Origin: Neptunitalea lumnitzerae
GTDB lineage: Bacteria; Bacteroidota; Bacteroidia; Flavobacteriales; Flavobacteriaceae
Length of the DNA: 64,000 nt
Direction of reading: 5' to 3'
Assembly (NCBI RefSeq): GCF_027924185.1
Contig: NZ_BRVO01000001.1
Location: forward strand, 434,001-498,000
Shown: positions 9,755-17,944 of the stretch, piece after piece
Layout: every line of letters begins with the position of its first letter
How positions within the stretch are numbered: position 1 is the stretch's first letter
The notes under the pieces: model-generated
What the model was told of the DNA's origin: nothing
Database searches by the model: none
Seen by the model: only the letters and a program-made list of their open reading frames with translations
Position numbers and translations under genes: made by a program

Positions 9755-9784
9755 AAAAAACTCTCACATATGTGAGAGTTTTTT
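9755..9784 (-). terminator. intrinsic terminator between rpmF and fabH
   Basis: A perfect palindrome (ACTCTCACAT/ATGTGAGAGT) is flanked by A-runs on the left and T-runs on the right, so it can terminate in either direction. For minus-strand transcription it lies 17 bases after the rpmF stop. Confidence 0.85.
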
Positions 9785-9800
9785 AATGCCTTTCTAAAAA

Positions 9801-9998
9801 TTAAGCTACTTCTTCCTCAGCGTTATCAATTAACACCTGACCTCTGTAGTATAATTTTCCTTCGTGCCAGTGAGCTCTGTGATAAAGGTGAGCCTCTCCT
9901 GTAGTAGGATCAACAGCTACTTGAGGAGCAGATGCTTTGTAGTGCGTTCTTCTCTTATCTCTTCTGGTTTTTGATACCTTTCTTTTAGGATGTGCCAT
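9801..9998 (-). CDS. rpmF: 50S ribosomal protein L32
   Basis: 65 residues beginning [19 protein letters not shown], the diagnostic basic start of bL32, followed by the acidic tail (NAEEEVA) common in Bacteroidota. The zinc-binding cysteines found in some L32 proteins are absent, so this is the zinc-free type. It lies 9 bases downstream of the DUF177 gene, the standard yceD-rpmF pair. Confidence 0.97.
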   Translation of the reverse strand: MAHPKRKVSKTRRDKRRTHYKASAPQVAVDPTTGEAHLYHRAHWHEGKLYYRGQVLIDNAEEEVA

Positions 9999-10007
9999 CG
10001 TTCAATC

Positions 10008-10547
10008 TTATTTATCCGTTAATAGTTTTTTTAGCGTATTCCACCGAGGATCAATATCGTCCTCGTCATTCGTCTCTTGTTTTTCTTTAGGCTGAAGTTC
10101 CTCCAGCTTTTCTATAATATCCGATGATAGTGTTCCATCTTCTACCCCCGGGTGTATTCTTTTTGCAGGTACCGAAAGCACAATCATTTCATACATATAT
10201 TGCGCTACATTTACTTGGTACTCTCCATGTGGTAAAATGAGTAATTCTTCATTATCATCATTAAACTCATCTCCAAATTTAACCACCATCATTAAAGTCC
10301 CTTTTACTGGTAAATCAAAAGGTTCACTGGAAACATCACAATCAACATTTACCGTTCCTTTCGATTTAAAATGCAACTCTAACATAGAAATTTTCTTATC
10401 TAAAATCACTTCTACATTAATAGACGCACTATTAAACTCAGTAAAACCAAACAACTCAAAGAACTCATTATCAATTGAGTACTGAAACTGGTGTTTCCCT
10501 TCCTTTAAACCTACAAAAGGAATATTGTATTCCTTAAACTTGTCCAT
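10008..10547 (-). CDS. YceD/DUF177 family protein
   Basis: 179 residues. The central motif FKSKGTVNVDCDVSSEPFDLPV corresponds to the conserved C-D-R-L/C-D-xxS-E-P region of DUF177, and an acidic tail (NDEDDIDPRWNTLKKL) carries the family's closing D-P-R-W motif. Members lie next to rpmF and are linked to 23S rRNA/50S maturation; the exact role in Bacteroidota is not established. Co-transcribed with rpmF (9-base gap). Confidence 0.9.
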   Translation of the reverse strand: MDKFKEYNIPFVGLKEGKHQFQYSIDNEFFELFGFTEFNSASINVEVILDKKISMLELHFKSKGTVNVDCDVSSEPFDLPVKGTLMMVVKFGDEFNDDNEELLILPHGEYQVNVAQYMYEMIVLSVPAKRIHPGVEDGTLSSDIIEKLEELQPKEKQETNDEDDIDPRWNTLKKLLTDK

Positions 10548-10628
10548 CTTAACATCAGTTTAGAGCGTGCAAAGATATAAATTTTTATTTACGCTGATAA
10601 TTTTATCAACATTTTTTTATATCAATTG

Positions 10629-11672
10629 TTAATTGTCAGATTTAACTAACGGGTTTGCACTTAGTAATTTATAATCTTCTCTATTATTAAATATCTTTAT
10701 GGCAGCAAATACAGCTTCAATAAATGACGACTGATCTGCCTCTCCTTTTCCTGCAATTCCGTACGCAGTACCATGATCTGGTGAGGTACGCACCTTACTT
10801 AAACCAGCAGTATAATTAACCCCTTTACCAAACGACAAGGTTTTGAAAGGTATCAACCCTTGGTCATGATAAGCCGCAATTACAGCATCAAATTGCTTGT
10901 AAGAATCAGACCCAAAGAAACTATCTGCCGCATACGGACCAAATACCATCTTACCTTCTTCAAACAGTTTTTTAACCGTAGGCTTCATTACCGTGTCATC
11001 CTCATTTCCTATAACTCCATTATCTCCACTATGCGGATTAATACCCAACATAGCAATTTTTGGTTTCTGTATAGAAAAGTCCTCAATCAAACATTTCTCA
11101 ACCGTAGCAATTTTTCTTTCAATTACTTCCGGTGTAATAGCACCAGCTACATCTTTCACCGCAACATGATCTGTCAATAATCCAATACGTAACGTATCAG
11201 ATATCATAAACATTAAGCTATCACCTTCAAGCTCTGTTGCCAAATAATCGGTATGCCCAGGAAAATTAAACTCTTCGTTCTGTATGTTATACTTATTAAT
11301 AGGTGCTGTAACCAACACATCTATCTCATCTGCTTTCAAAGCAGCCACCGCTGCCTTTAAAGATTGTAATGCAACATCTCCTGCAGCTTTGGTTTCTTTA
11401 CCAAATTCTACATTAGGTATATCTTTAATAACATTTACCACGTTCATTTTACCATGAACAATCTCAGAAGCGTCAGAAATACCAACAAAATTGGTACTCA
11501 ATTTAAAAACCTTCTTCTGAAACGAAAAAGTTTTTGTAGCACCAAAAACAACTGGAGTACAAAATTCCATCATTCTTGGGTCTTCAAAAGTTTTTAAAAT
11601 TACCTCTATTCCTATACCGTTAAGATCTCCAATAGATATACCTACTCTAATCTTATTTTCTTTTTCACTCAT
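10629..11672 (-). CDS. pdxA: 4-hydroxythreonine-4-phosphate dehydrogenase
   Basis: 347 residues. PdxA motifs are visible in order: GISIGDLNGIGIEV, TAPINK, FPGHTDYLA, INPHSGDNGVIG and AYHDQGLIPFK followed by the SPDHGTAYGIAG signature; the three metal-binding His fall in those motifs. It oxidises 4-phosphohydroxy-threonine with NAD in pyridoxal phosphate synthesis. It is transcribed away from ribE across a 102-base gap and is followed 81 bases later by the DUF177 gene. Confidence 0.96.
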   Translation of the reverse strand: MSEKENKIRVGISIGDLNGIGIEVILKTFEDPRMMEFCTPVVFGATKTFSFQKKVFKLSTNFVGISDASEIVHGKMNVVNVIKDIPNVEFGKETKAAGDVALQSLKAAVAALKADEIDVLVTAPINKYNIQNEEFNFPGHTDYLATELEGDSLMFMISDTLRIGLLTDHVAVKDVAGAITPEVIERKIATVEKCLIEDFSIQKPKIAMLGINPHSGDNGVIGNEDDTVMKPTVKKLFEEGKMVFGPYAADSFFGSDSYKQFDAVIAAYHDQGLIPFKTLSFGKGVNYTAGLSKVRTSPDHGTAYGIAGKGEADQSSFIEAVFAAIKIFNNREDYKLLSANPLVKSDN

Positions 11673-11774
11673 ATAAAATTCTCATTTCTTTTAATCAGCA
11701 TCCATCCAACAGCATCAATTTACTATTTTTGATTTTTTAAATCTAATACAAAATTAACTAAATATATTTAGAAT

Positions 11775-12368
11775 ATGTTTACAGGCATCGTAGAAGAATT
11801 GGGGAAAGTTATTTCTTTAGAAAAAGAACAGGATAATTTACACATCACTGTTGCAGCCCAAATGACCAAAGAACTTAAAATAGACCAAAGTGTATCCCAT
11901 AATGGGGTATGCTTAACTGTTGTTAACATAGACAAAGACAATTACACTGTTACAGCTATAAAAGAAACTCTAGACAAAACTAACTTAGGTACTTTAGAAG
12001 TTGGCGAACATATAAATTTAGAGCGTGCTATGATACTTGGCGCAAGATTAGACGGACACATAGTTCAAGGACATGTAGACCAAACCGGTACTTGTACAGC
12101 AATAGAATCTCAAAACGGAAGTACGCTTTTCACTTTTGAATATGCAGACACCTACAAAAACATTACTATAGAAAAAGGAAGTATTACAGTAAACGGCACT
12201 AGCTTAACCGTTATTAACGCAAGTAAAACCCAATTTAGTGTAGCAATAATACCCTATACTTATGAGCACACTTGCTTTAAAAACTTTAAAGTAGGATCTA
12301 AAGTAAACCTAGAATTTGATGTGGTGGGTAAATATATAGCGCAACTGAATGCGTATAAATATGTTTAA
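11775..12368 (+). CDS. ribE: riboflavin synthase, alpha subunit
   Basis: 197 residues, starting MFTGIVEELG as nearly all riboflavin synthases do. Two tandem lumazine-binding halves are visible: first with SHNGVCLTVV and GHIVQGHVDQTG, second with ITVNGTSLTV. It dismutates two 6,7-dimethyl-8-ribityllumazine molecules to riboflavin. It is a single gene with a divergent promoter region shared with pdxA. No FMN riboswitch was seen in the 102-base leader. Its stop overlaps the end of the converging small gene by 4 bases. Confidence 0.96.
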   Translation: MFTGIVEELGKVISLEKEQDNLHITVAAQMTKELKIDQSVSHNGVCLTVVNIDKDNYTVTAIKETLDKTNLGTLEVGEHINLERAMILGARLDGHIVQGHVDQTGTCTAIESQNGSTLFTFEYADTYKNITIEKGSITVNGTSLTVINASKTQFSVAIIPYTYEHTCFKNFKVGSKVNLEFDVVGKYIAQLNAYKYV

Positions 12369-12565
12369 GCGATAGCTTTCGCCTTTTTTATATAGCGGTA
12401 ACCTCCATACAGCATCCCCAAAAATAACATAGGCATAATCCATGCATCAATTGGTAAACCAACTGGTGGTGGTGGTGCTCCATTAGGCTGCGGTGCTGGG
12501 GGGTCAACTGCAAACATTGGCGCACTTAGTAGGCTAAGTAGTATAGCTAAGATTGTTTTATTCAT
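12365..12565 (-). CDS. small proline-rich membrane protein of unknown function
   Basis: Start chosen at 12565 (MNKTILAILL), giving 66 residues; the frame is open to 12586 but that start is less likely. A signal peptide ending at FA is followed by a Pro/Gly-rich segment (PPAPQPNGAPPPPVGLP), one membrane helix (about residues 41-58) and a short basic tail (KKAKAIA). This plan (signal, PPPP-GLPID, helix, basic end) is common in tiny Flavobacteriaceae proteins of unknown function. Confidence 0.65.
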   Translation of the reverse strand: MNKTILAILLSLLSAPMFAVDPPAPQPNGAPPPPVGLPIDAWIMPMLFLGMLYGGYRYIKKAKAIA

Positions 12566-12644
12566 ATTTTTATAGTAACGAACCATGACAAAAGTATAAA
12601 TAATTTGAAATAAAACTTAAAAAAATCGTTCAACATCCTTAAAC

Positions 12645-12666
12645 TTTAGGTGAAGTTTAGGTAAAG
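12645..12666. repeat. 11-bp tandem direct repeat in the pre-kduI intergenic region
   Basis: TTTAGGTGAAG is followed immediately by TTTAGGTAAAG (10 of 11 identical), one DNA turn apart. It lies ~200 bp upstream of kduI and ~80 bp upstream of the small membrane-protein gene, which reads away. It could be a binding site for a regulator of either gene; apart from this repeat and the operator below, nothing clear is seen in 12566-12841. Confidence 0.35.
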
Positions 12667-12841
12667 AGCCACAGAATACCAACTTATACTTATATACGGA
12701 AAAACGAAGTGTAGGGTTCAAAAAAAGTCAATATTTTTTTTAATTCATAATTTTTACCCCTGTTTTTCTCATTCCTGACAAAATTAATTTGCCATTTTTT
12801 CATTTTATCAAAAATCACTTAGGATATTCAAATAAAACTTT

Positions 12842-12863
12842 TATATTTGTGTAATCGATTACA
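12842..12863 (+). promoter_or_regulatory. kduI operon promoter -7 element with LacI-family operator
   Basis: TATATTTG at 12842-12849 matches the Bacteroidota -7 consensus TAnnTTTG. Directly after it, at the expected start of transcription, is the perfect palindrome GTAATCGATTAC (12851-12862) with flanking T/A. The same geometry recurs before the GH28 gene at 23905-23926, and a near copy precedes lacI. The central CG and the position over the start site fit repression by the LacI-family regulator at 22653-23690. Confidence 0.75.
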
Positions 12864-12879
12864 TAAATACTATTTAACC

Positions 12880-13716
12880 ATGACAACACACGAATTCAGA
12901 TATGCATCTCACCCTGTAGATGCAAGGTCATACGGAACCGAAGAACTTAGAAATCACTTTTTAATAGAAACCTTATTTGAAGCAGACAATATAAAGCTTA
13001 CCTATTCTATGTATGATAGATACATTGTTGGAGGAGCAATGCCTACCAATGAAGCTTTAAAATTAGAAACTATTCCATATCTAAAATCAGAAAACTTTCT
13101 TGATAGAAGAGAAATGGGAGTGATTAACGTTGGAGGTAAAGGAAAAATTACTGTAGATGGTGAAGTATTTGAACTATCTAAAAAAGAGGCCTTGTATATT
13201 GGTAAAGAATGTAAAGATGTAATTTTTGAAGCTGTAGATGGCGAACAACCATTATTTTATATCAACTCAGCACCTGCACATACGAAGTTCCCTAATAAAA
13301 AAGTTGGCAAAGAAGATGCAGAAGTTATTGAGCTTGGTGATGAAAAATATGCCAACAAACGTATCTTAAATAAACTACTTGTAAATAGTATTGTTAAAAC
13401 ATGCCAATTACAAATGGGGCTAACAGAATTACTTCCTGGAAATGTATGGAACACCATGCCAGCGCATACACACAGTAGAAGAATGGAAGCCTATTTTTAC
13501 TTTGACCTTGAAGCAGGACAAACTATTAGTCACTTCATGGGTGAGCCAGAGCATACACGCCATATATTTTTACAAAGCAACCAAGCGGTGTTATCTCCTG
13601 AATGGTCTATCCACTCTGGGTCTGGTACATCAAACTACTCTTTTATTTGGGGTATGGCTGGGGAAAACCTAGATTATGGAGATATGGATTTCTGTGCTCC
13701 AGACGAATTAAAATAA
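12880..13716 (+). CDS. kduI: 5-dehydro-4-deoxy-D-glucuronate isomerase
   Basis: Start chosen at 12880 (MTTHEFRYASHP), giving 278 residues, the family length; the frame from 12847 would run through the operator. Cupin-type enzyme: the metal site is seen in MPAHTHSRRMEAYFYF (two His and a Glu) with a further His near the C-terminus (WSIHSGSGTSNYSFIWG). It converts 4-deoxy-L-threo-5-hexosulose uronate to 3-deoxy-D-glycero-2,5-hexodiulosonate, the lyase branch of pectin catabolism. First gene of kduI-kduD-uxaC-kdgK-kdgA. Confidence 0.96.
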   Translation: MTTHEFRYASHPVDARSYGTEELRNHFLIETLFEADNIKLTYSMYDRYIVGGAMPTNEALKLETIPYLKSENFLDRREMGVINVGGKGKITVDGEVFELSKKEALYIGKECKDVIFEAVDGEQPLFYINSAPAHTKFPNKKVGKEDAEVIELGDEKYANKRILNKLLVNSIVKTCQLQMGLTELLPGNVWNTMPAHTHSRRMEAYFYFDLEAGQTISHFMGEPEHTRHIFLQSNQAVLSPEWSIHSGSGTSNYSFIWGMAGENLDYGDMDFCAPDELK

Positions 13717-13741
13717 CCACTACCAAAACAAAGCATACTAT

Positions 13742-14527
13742 ATGAACTTATTTAACCTACAATCCAAAAAAGCACTTATTACAGGAGGCACACACGGTTT
13801 GGGTATGGCTATGGCAGAAGGACTTGCAGCTGCAGGTGCCGAGCTTATAATTACCAGTACCACACCTGAAAAACTAGAAAATGCCTTAGCGCATTATACC
13901 TCTAAAGGTTTTAAAGCTACTGGGTTTATTTTTGATGTAACCGACGAAAAGGTGGCTGCTGAAAAGGTAGCGGAAATAGAAGATACCGTTGGTGCTATTG
14001 ATATTTTGATAAACAATGCAGGAATTATAAAAAGAGTACCGGCAGAAGAAATGGAAATTTCTGAGTTTAGAAGAGTTATAGATGTAGACTTAGTAGGTGC
14101 TTTTATTATGGCGCAATTAGTTGGTAGACGCATGATAGAACGTAAAGAAGGTAAAATTATAAATATCTGTTCTATGATGAGTGAGCTTGGTAGAAATACG
14201 GTTTCTGCTTATGCTGCGGCTAAAGGTGGCTTAAAAATGTTAACTAGAAATTTAGCCACAGAATGGGCTAAACACAACATACAAGTAAACGGTATTGGTC
14301 CGGGGTACTTTGCTACCTCACAAACCGAGCCCATAAGATATGATGGGCATCCGTTTAATGATTTTATTGTTTCAAGAACTCCTACAGGCAGATGGGGCGA
14401 CCCTGAAGACCTACAAGGAACCACCGTTTTTCTTGCTTCTAAAGCAAGTGATTTTGTAAACGGACAAATAATTTATGTAGATGGTGGGATATTAGCTACC
14501 ATCGGAAAACCTAGTAACGAAAAATAA
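13742..14527 (+). CDS. kduD: 2-dehydro-3-deoxy-D-gluconate 5-dehydrogenase (SDR family)
   Basis: 261 residues with the classical short-chain dehydrogenase layout: TGGTHGLGMAMAEG cofactor loop near residue 15, NNAG, catalytic Ser (SMMSE) and YAAAKGG (Tyr/Lys). It reduces the KduI product to 2-keto-3-deoxygluconate. Its place directly after kduI supports the KduD assignment over other sugar-alcohol SDRs. The gap to kduI is 25 bases, to uxaC 11 bases. Confidence 0.93.
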   Translation: MNLFNLQSKKALITGGTHGLGMAMAEGLAAAGAELIITSTTPEKLENALAHYTSKGFKATGFIFDVTDEKVAAEKVAEIEDTVGAIDILINNAGIIKRVPAEEMEISEFRRVIDVDLVGAFIMAQLVGRRMIERKEGKIINICSMMSELGRNTVSAYAAAKGGLKMLTRNLATEWAKHNIQVNGIGPGYFATSQTEPIRYDGHPFNDFIVSRTPTGRWGDPEDLQGTTVFLASKASDFVNGQIIYVDGGILATIGKPSNEK

Positions 14528-14538
14528 ACTTTGTTAAA

Positions 14539-15972
14539 ATGAGTAAACCATTTATACATGATAATTTTTTGCTAGAAAACAGCTTTGCAGAAGAGCTGTA
14601 CCACAACTATGCTAGCAAAATGCCGATTATAGATTACCACTGTCATTTAACACCAAATGACATTGCTAATAATACACAATTTGAGAACATCACTAAAGTA
14701 TGGATCTATGGCGATCATTATAAATGGAGAGCCATGCGTACCTTAGGGGTTAACGAAAAATACATTACTGGTAACGCTACCGATAAAGAAAAGTTTGAAC
14801 AATGGGCTAAAACGGTGCCATATACCATGCGTAACCCTTTATACCATTGGACACATTTAGAGTTGGCACGCTACTTTAATGTAACCGATTTACTAACCGA
14901 AAAAACTGCCGATAGTATTTATGCCACTACTGCAGAACAACTAAACCAGCCAGATAACAGCTGTTTAGGGTTATTAAATAAAATGAATGTAGAAACGGTG
15001 TGTACTACAGAAGACCCTACAGATACGTTACAGTACCATCAACAATTTGCAGCTAGCGAAAATCCTTCGCTGTACATGAGCACTTCTTTTAGACCAGATA
15101 AATCTATTCTAATTGATGCCGATACGTATACCGATTATTTAAAAGCTTTAGGTGAAGCTGCCGATATAGAAATTACAACGTTTGAGAGCTTAAAAAATGC
15201 ACTACGCGCTCGTATAGAATATTTCCACAAGAATGGTTGTAAATTATCAGACCACGGTTTAAACTTTATTCCTTTTGAAAGTTTTACAGAGAGTGAAATA
15301 GAAGCTATTTTCTCTAAACGTTTGAGTGGTAAAGCACTTTTAACTGAGGAATCTCATAAATTCCAAACCGCTATTTTACTATTTTTAGCAGAAACCTATC
15401 ATGAGTTTGGTTGGGTACAACAATTTCACCTTGGTGCCTTACGTAACAACAACAAACGAATGTTAAGTTTACTAGGCCCAGATACCGGATGGGATTCTAT
15501 AGGAGATTATTCGCAAGCGGAAAACCTATCTAAGTTTTTAAATACATTAGATGGTAAAGACAAGCTTACAAAAACCATACTTTACAATCTTAACCCGGCA
15601 GATAATGAAGTATTAGCTACTATGATTGGTAACTTTAATGACGGTAGCGTAAAAGGTAAAGTACAGTTTGGATCTGGATGGTGGTTCTTAGACCAAAAAG
15701 ATGGCATTATTAAGCAAGTAAATGCATTATCTAATATGGGACTTTTAAGCTGCTTTATTGGTATGCTTACCGATTCTAGAAGCTTCCTATCATTCCCAAG
15801 ACATGAGTATTTCAGAAGAGTTATTTGTAACTTATTTGGAGACGAAATTAAAAGAGGCGAATTGCCTAACGATATAGAGTGGATAGGAAAAATTATTCAA
15901 GACATCTGTTATAACAATGCCAAAGAGTATTTTAACTTTCCGGTAAACGCAACAAAAGAGGTAGTAATTTAA
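14539..15972 (+). CDS. uxaC: glucuronate/galacturonate isomerase
   Basis: 477 residues, close to the usual ~470. The N-terminal metal motif IDYHCHLTPNDIA and the C-terminal LTDSRSFLSFPRHEYFRR signature identify UxaC. It converts D-galacturonate to D-tagaturonate (or glucuronate to fructuronate) in the cytoplasm. The product feeds UxaB and UxaA encoded 4-6 kb downstream. Genes on both sides are within 12 bases. Confidence 0.97.
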   Translation: MSKPFIHDNFLLENSFAEELYHNYASKMPIIDYHCHLTPNDIANNTQFENITKVWIYGDHYKWRAMRTLGVNEKYITGNATDKEKFEQWAKTVPYTMRNPLYHWTHLELARYFNVTDLLTEKTADSIYATTAEQLNQPDNSCLGLLNKMNVETVCTTEDPTDTLQYHQQFAASENPSLYMSTSFRPDKSILIDADTYTDYLKALGEAADIEITTFESLKNALRARIEYFHKNGCKLSDHGLNFIPFESFTESEIEAIFSKRLSGKALLTEESHKFQTAILLFLAETYHEFGWVQQFHLGALRNNNKRMLSLLGPDTGWDSIGDYSQAENLSKFLNTLDGKDKLTKTILYNLNPADNEVLATMIGNFNDGSVKGKVQFGSGWWFLDQKDGIIKQVNALSNMGLLSCFIGMLTDSRSFLSFPRHEYFRRVICNLFGDEIKRGELPNDIEWIGKIIQDICYNNAKEYFNFPVNATKEVVI

Positions 15973-15984
15973 TTTCTTAATACG

Positions 15985-16995
15985 GTGAAAAAAATTGTAG
16001 CATTAGGCGAGCTGTTGTTAAGGTTATCTACTAAAGATTACCTTAAGTTTTCGCAAGTAAATGAGTTCAATGCAGATTTTGGAGGTAGTGAATTAAACGT
16101 ACTTACCAGCATTGCAAAATTTGGGTTACCTGTTGAGTTTATTACCAGACTTCCTAAAAACGACATTGGGGAAAGTGCTCTAATGGAAATGAACAAATAT
16201 AAAGTAGGTACTGGCCATATACCCATGGGTGGTGACCGCTTAGGTATTTATTTTCTAGAAAAAGGAGCATCTATTAGAGGTAGTAAAATTGTTTATGACC
16301 GCGCCCACTCTTCCTTCTCTACTATTCAAAAAGGGATGATAGATTGGAAAGAAGTTTTTAAAGATGCCAACTGGTTTCACTGGTCGGGTATTACACCAGG
16401 GGTTTCTCAAGAAGCTGCCGATGTTTGTATGGAGGCCATTGAAGTTGCCAATGAAATGGGCTTAACCGTTTCTACCGATTTTAATTACCGTGCCAACCTT
16501 TGGAAATATGGCAAAACTCCGCAAGAAATTATGGAGCCTATGGTTGCCAAATGCCATGTTGTTTTAGCAGGAGATTACGCCTCTAAACAATACTTCGACA
16601 TAGACCCTGAAGGAACTACTGAAAAAGAATTACTAATCTCATTATGCGAAAAGCTAAGAAACAGATTTAGCAGTATTCAAAAAATAGCTATTACCAACCG
16701 TGGTAGCATTAGCGCATCTCACAATACTTGGTCGGCTGTTTTACATGATGGCACTACCTTGCACGAATCAGAATCTTATAACATAACCCATATTGTAGAC
16801 CGCATAGGTGCGGGAGATAGCTTTATGGGAGCTTTAATTTACGGATTAAATACCTACGATGACGCTACAGCACTAAACTTTGCAGTAGCCGCTTCTTGCT
16901 TAAAACACACCATTTACGGCGATGCCAATTTGGTTTCTAAAGAAGAAGTAGAAAATCTTATGGGTGGTGATCAATCTGGTAGAGTACAACGATAA
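15985..16995 (+). CDS. kdgK: 2-keto-3-deoxygluconate kinase (PfkB family)
   Basis: 336 residues beginning at a GTG codon (MKKIVALGELLLRLS). The PfkB/ribokinase fold is shown by the N-terminal FGGSELNV motif and the C-terminal DRIGAGDSFMGALIYGL anion-hole/catalytic Asp motif. It phosphorylates KDG to KDPG, where the KduD and UxaA branches meet. GTG is the only sensible start: it lies 12 bases after the uxaC stop and gives the normal N-terminus. Confidence 0.93.
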   Translation: MKKIVALGELLLRLSTKDYLKFSQVNEFNADFGGSELNVLTSIAKFGLPVEFITRLPKNDIGESALMEMNKYKVGTGHIPMGGDRLGIYFLEKGASIRGSKIVYDRAHSSFSTIQKGMIDWKEVFKDANWFHWSGITPGVSQEAADVCMEAIEVANEMGLTVSTDFNYRANLWKYGKTPQEIMEPMVAKCHVVLAGDYASKQYFDIDPEGTTEKELLISLCEKLRNRFSSIQKIAITNRGSISASHNTWSAVLHDGTTLHESESYNITHIVDRIGAGDSFMGALIYGLNTYDDATALNFAVAASCLKHTIYGDANLVSKEEVENLMGGDQSGRVQR

Positions 16996-17007
16996 AACTA
17001 ACAACTG

Positions 17008-17676
17008 ATGAAAATATATTCACGAATAGAAGTTGCCTTACAAATGGAAAAAACAGGACTGGTTCCGTTGTTTTACCATGCCGATGTAGAGGTAATGCAA
17101 AAAGTAGTAAAAGCTTGCTACGATGGTGGTGCTTGTTTATTTGAGTTCACTTCTCGCGGTGCCTTTGCTCATGAAGTATTTGCCAGCTTAATTAAATACT
17201 GTTCAAAAGAATGCCCTGAAATGATTTTAGGTGTAGGCTCTGTTACAGATGCTGCTACTGCTTCTATGTACATGCAGTTAGGCGCAAGTTTTATTGTAAC
17301 ACCTGTATTTAGAGAAGATATTGCCATTGTATGTAACCGAAGAAAAGTTTTATGGTCACCTGGTTGTGCTACGCTAACAGAAATTGCCACAGCAGAAGAA
17401 TTAGGTTGCGAAGTAGTGAAACTATTTCCGGGAGGTACTTATGGAGCTAATTTTGTAAAAGCCATTAAAGGGCCTTGCCCTTGGACTAAGATTATGCCTA
17501 CCGGAGGTGTATCCCCTACCGTTGAGAGTATTTCTGAATGGTTTAATGCAGGTGTAACCTGTGTAGGTATAGGCTCTAAACTAATTAATAGCCAGGTAAT
17601 AGCCAACAACGATTATAAAGGATTGGCAGATAAAGTAGCTGAAACATTGGCTATAATTAAGCAATATAAAAAGTAA
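17008..17676 (+). CDS. kdgA: KDPG / 4-hydroxy-2-oxoglutarate aldolase
   Basis: 222 residues, a class I KDPG aldolase. Visible are FEFTSRG (catalytic Glu region), GVGSV, the PGCATLTE segment and the Schiff-base lysine in EVVKLFPGG, then MPTGGVSP phosphate-binding loop. It splits KDPG to pyruvate and glyceraldehyde-3-phosphate, ending the pathway. Last gene of the first pectin operon; 268 bases without a gene follow. Confidence 0.95.
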   Translation: MKIYSRIEVALQMEKTGLVPLFYHADVEVMQKVVKACYDGGACLFEFTSRGAFAHEVFASLIKYCSKECPEMILGVGSVTDAATASMYMQLGASFIVTPVFREDIAIVCNRRKVLWSPGCATLTEIATAEELGCEVVKLFPGGTYGANFVKAIKGPCPWTKIMPTGGVSPTVESISEWFNAGVTCVGIGSKLINSQVIANNDYKGLADKVAETLAIIKQYKK

Positions 17677-17695
17677 CCTAAGCCAAGGCTAACCC

Positions 17696-17926
17696 TTGTG
17701 TAATAGTTACAAATTAAGTTCTTATTTCGAGAGAAGCCTTACGGCATATAGGCTCGATTATAAAGTAAACTAACTAACAATAGTATGCTTAACCTCTTTA
17801 TAGCCAGAGGCGCATACTAACATTTAAAAACTATAACGATTTCGTAACACAACAAGCTGACTAGCATAACATTAAAACAACCAATAATAGCGCATTAATC
17901 GTATTCAAGAAGTGTAATTAATGTGC
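17696..17926 (+). other. structured intergenic leader between kdgA and the hexuronate transporter
   Basis: Several inverted repeats lie in this gene-free stretch: TTGTGTAATAGTTACAA (17696-17712, resembling two half-sites of the LacI operator with one base less between them); AGCCT/AGGCT (17735-17754); TAGTATGC/GCATACTA (17781-17788, 17812-17819) enclosing CCTCT/AGAGG; and GCGCATTAAT/ATTAATGTGC (17890-17926, one G-U pair). None is followed by a T-run, so they are not plain terminators. They could be the 3' end of the kdgA message or a folded 5' leader of the transporter. Confidence 0.4.
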
Positions 17927-17944
17927 ATAAAACATCATTTTACT

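Noticed and set aside
11673-11774. FMN riboswitch before ribE
   Set aside because: The leader is short and AT-rich and lacks the conserved RFN elements.
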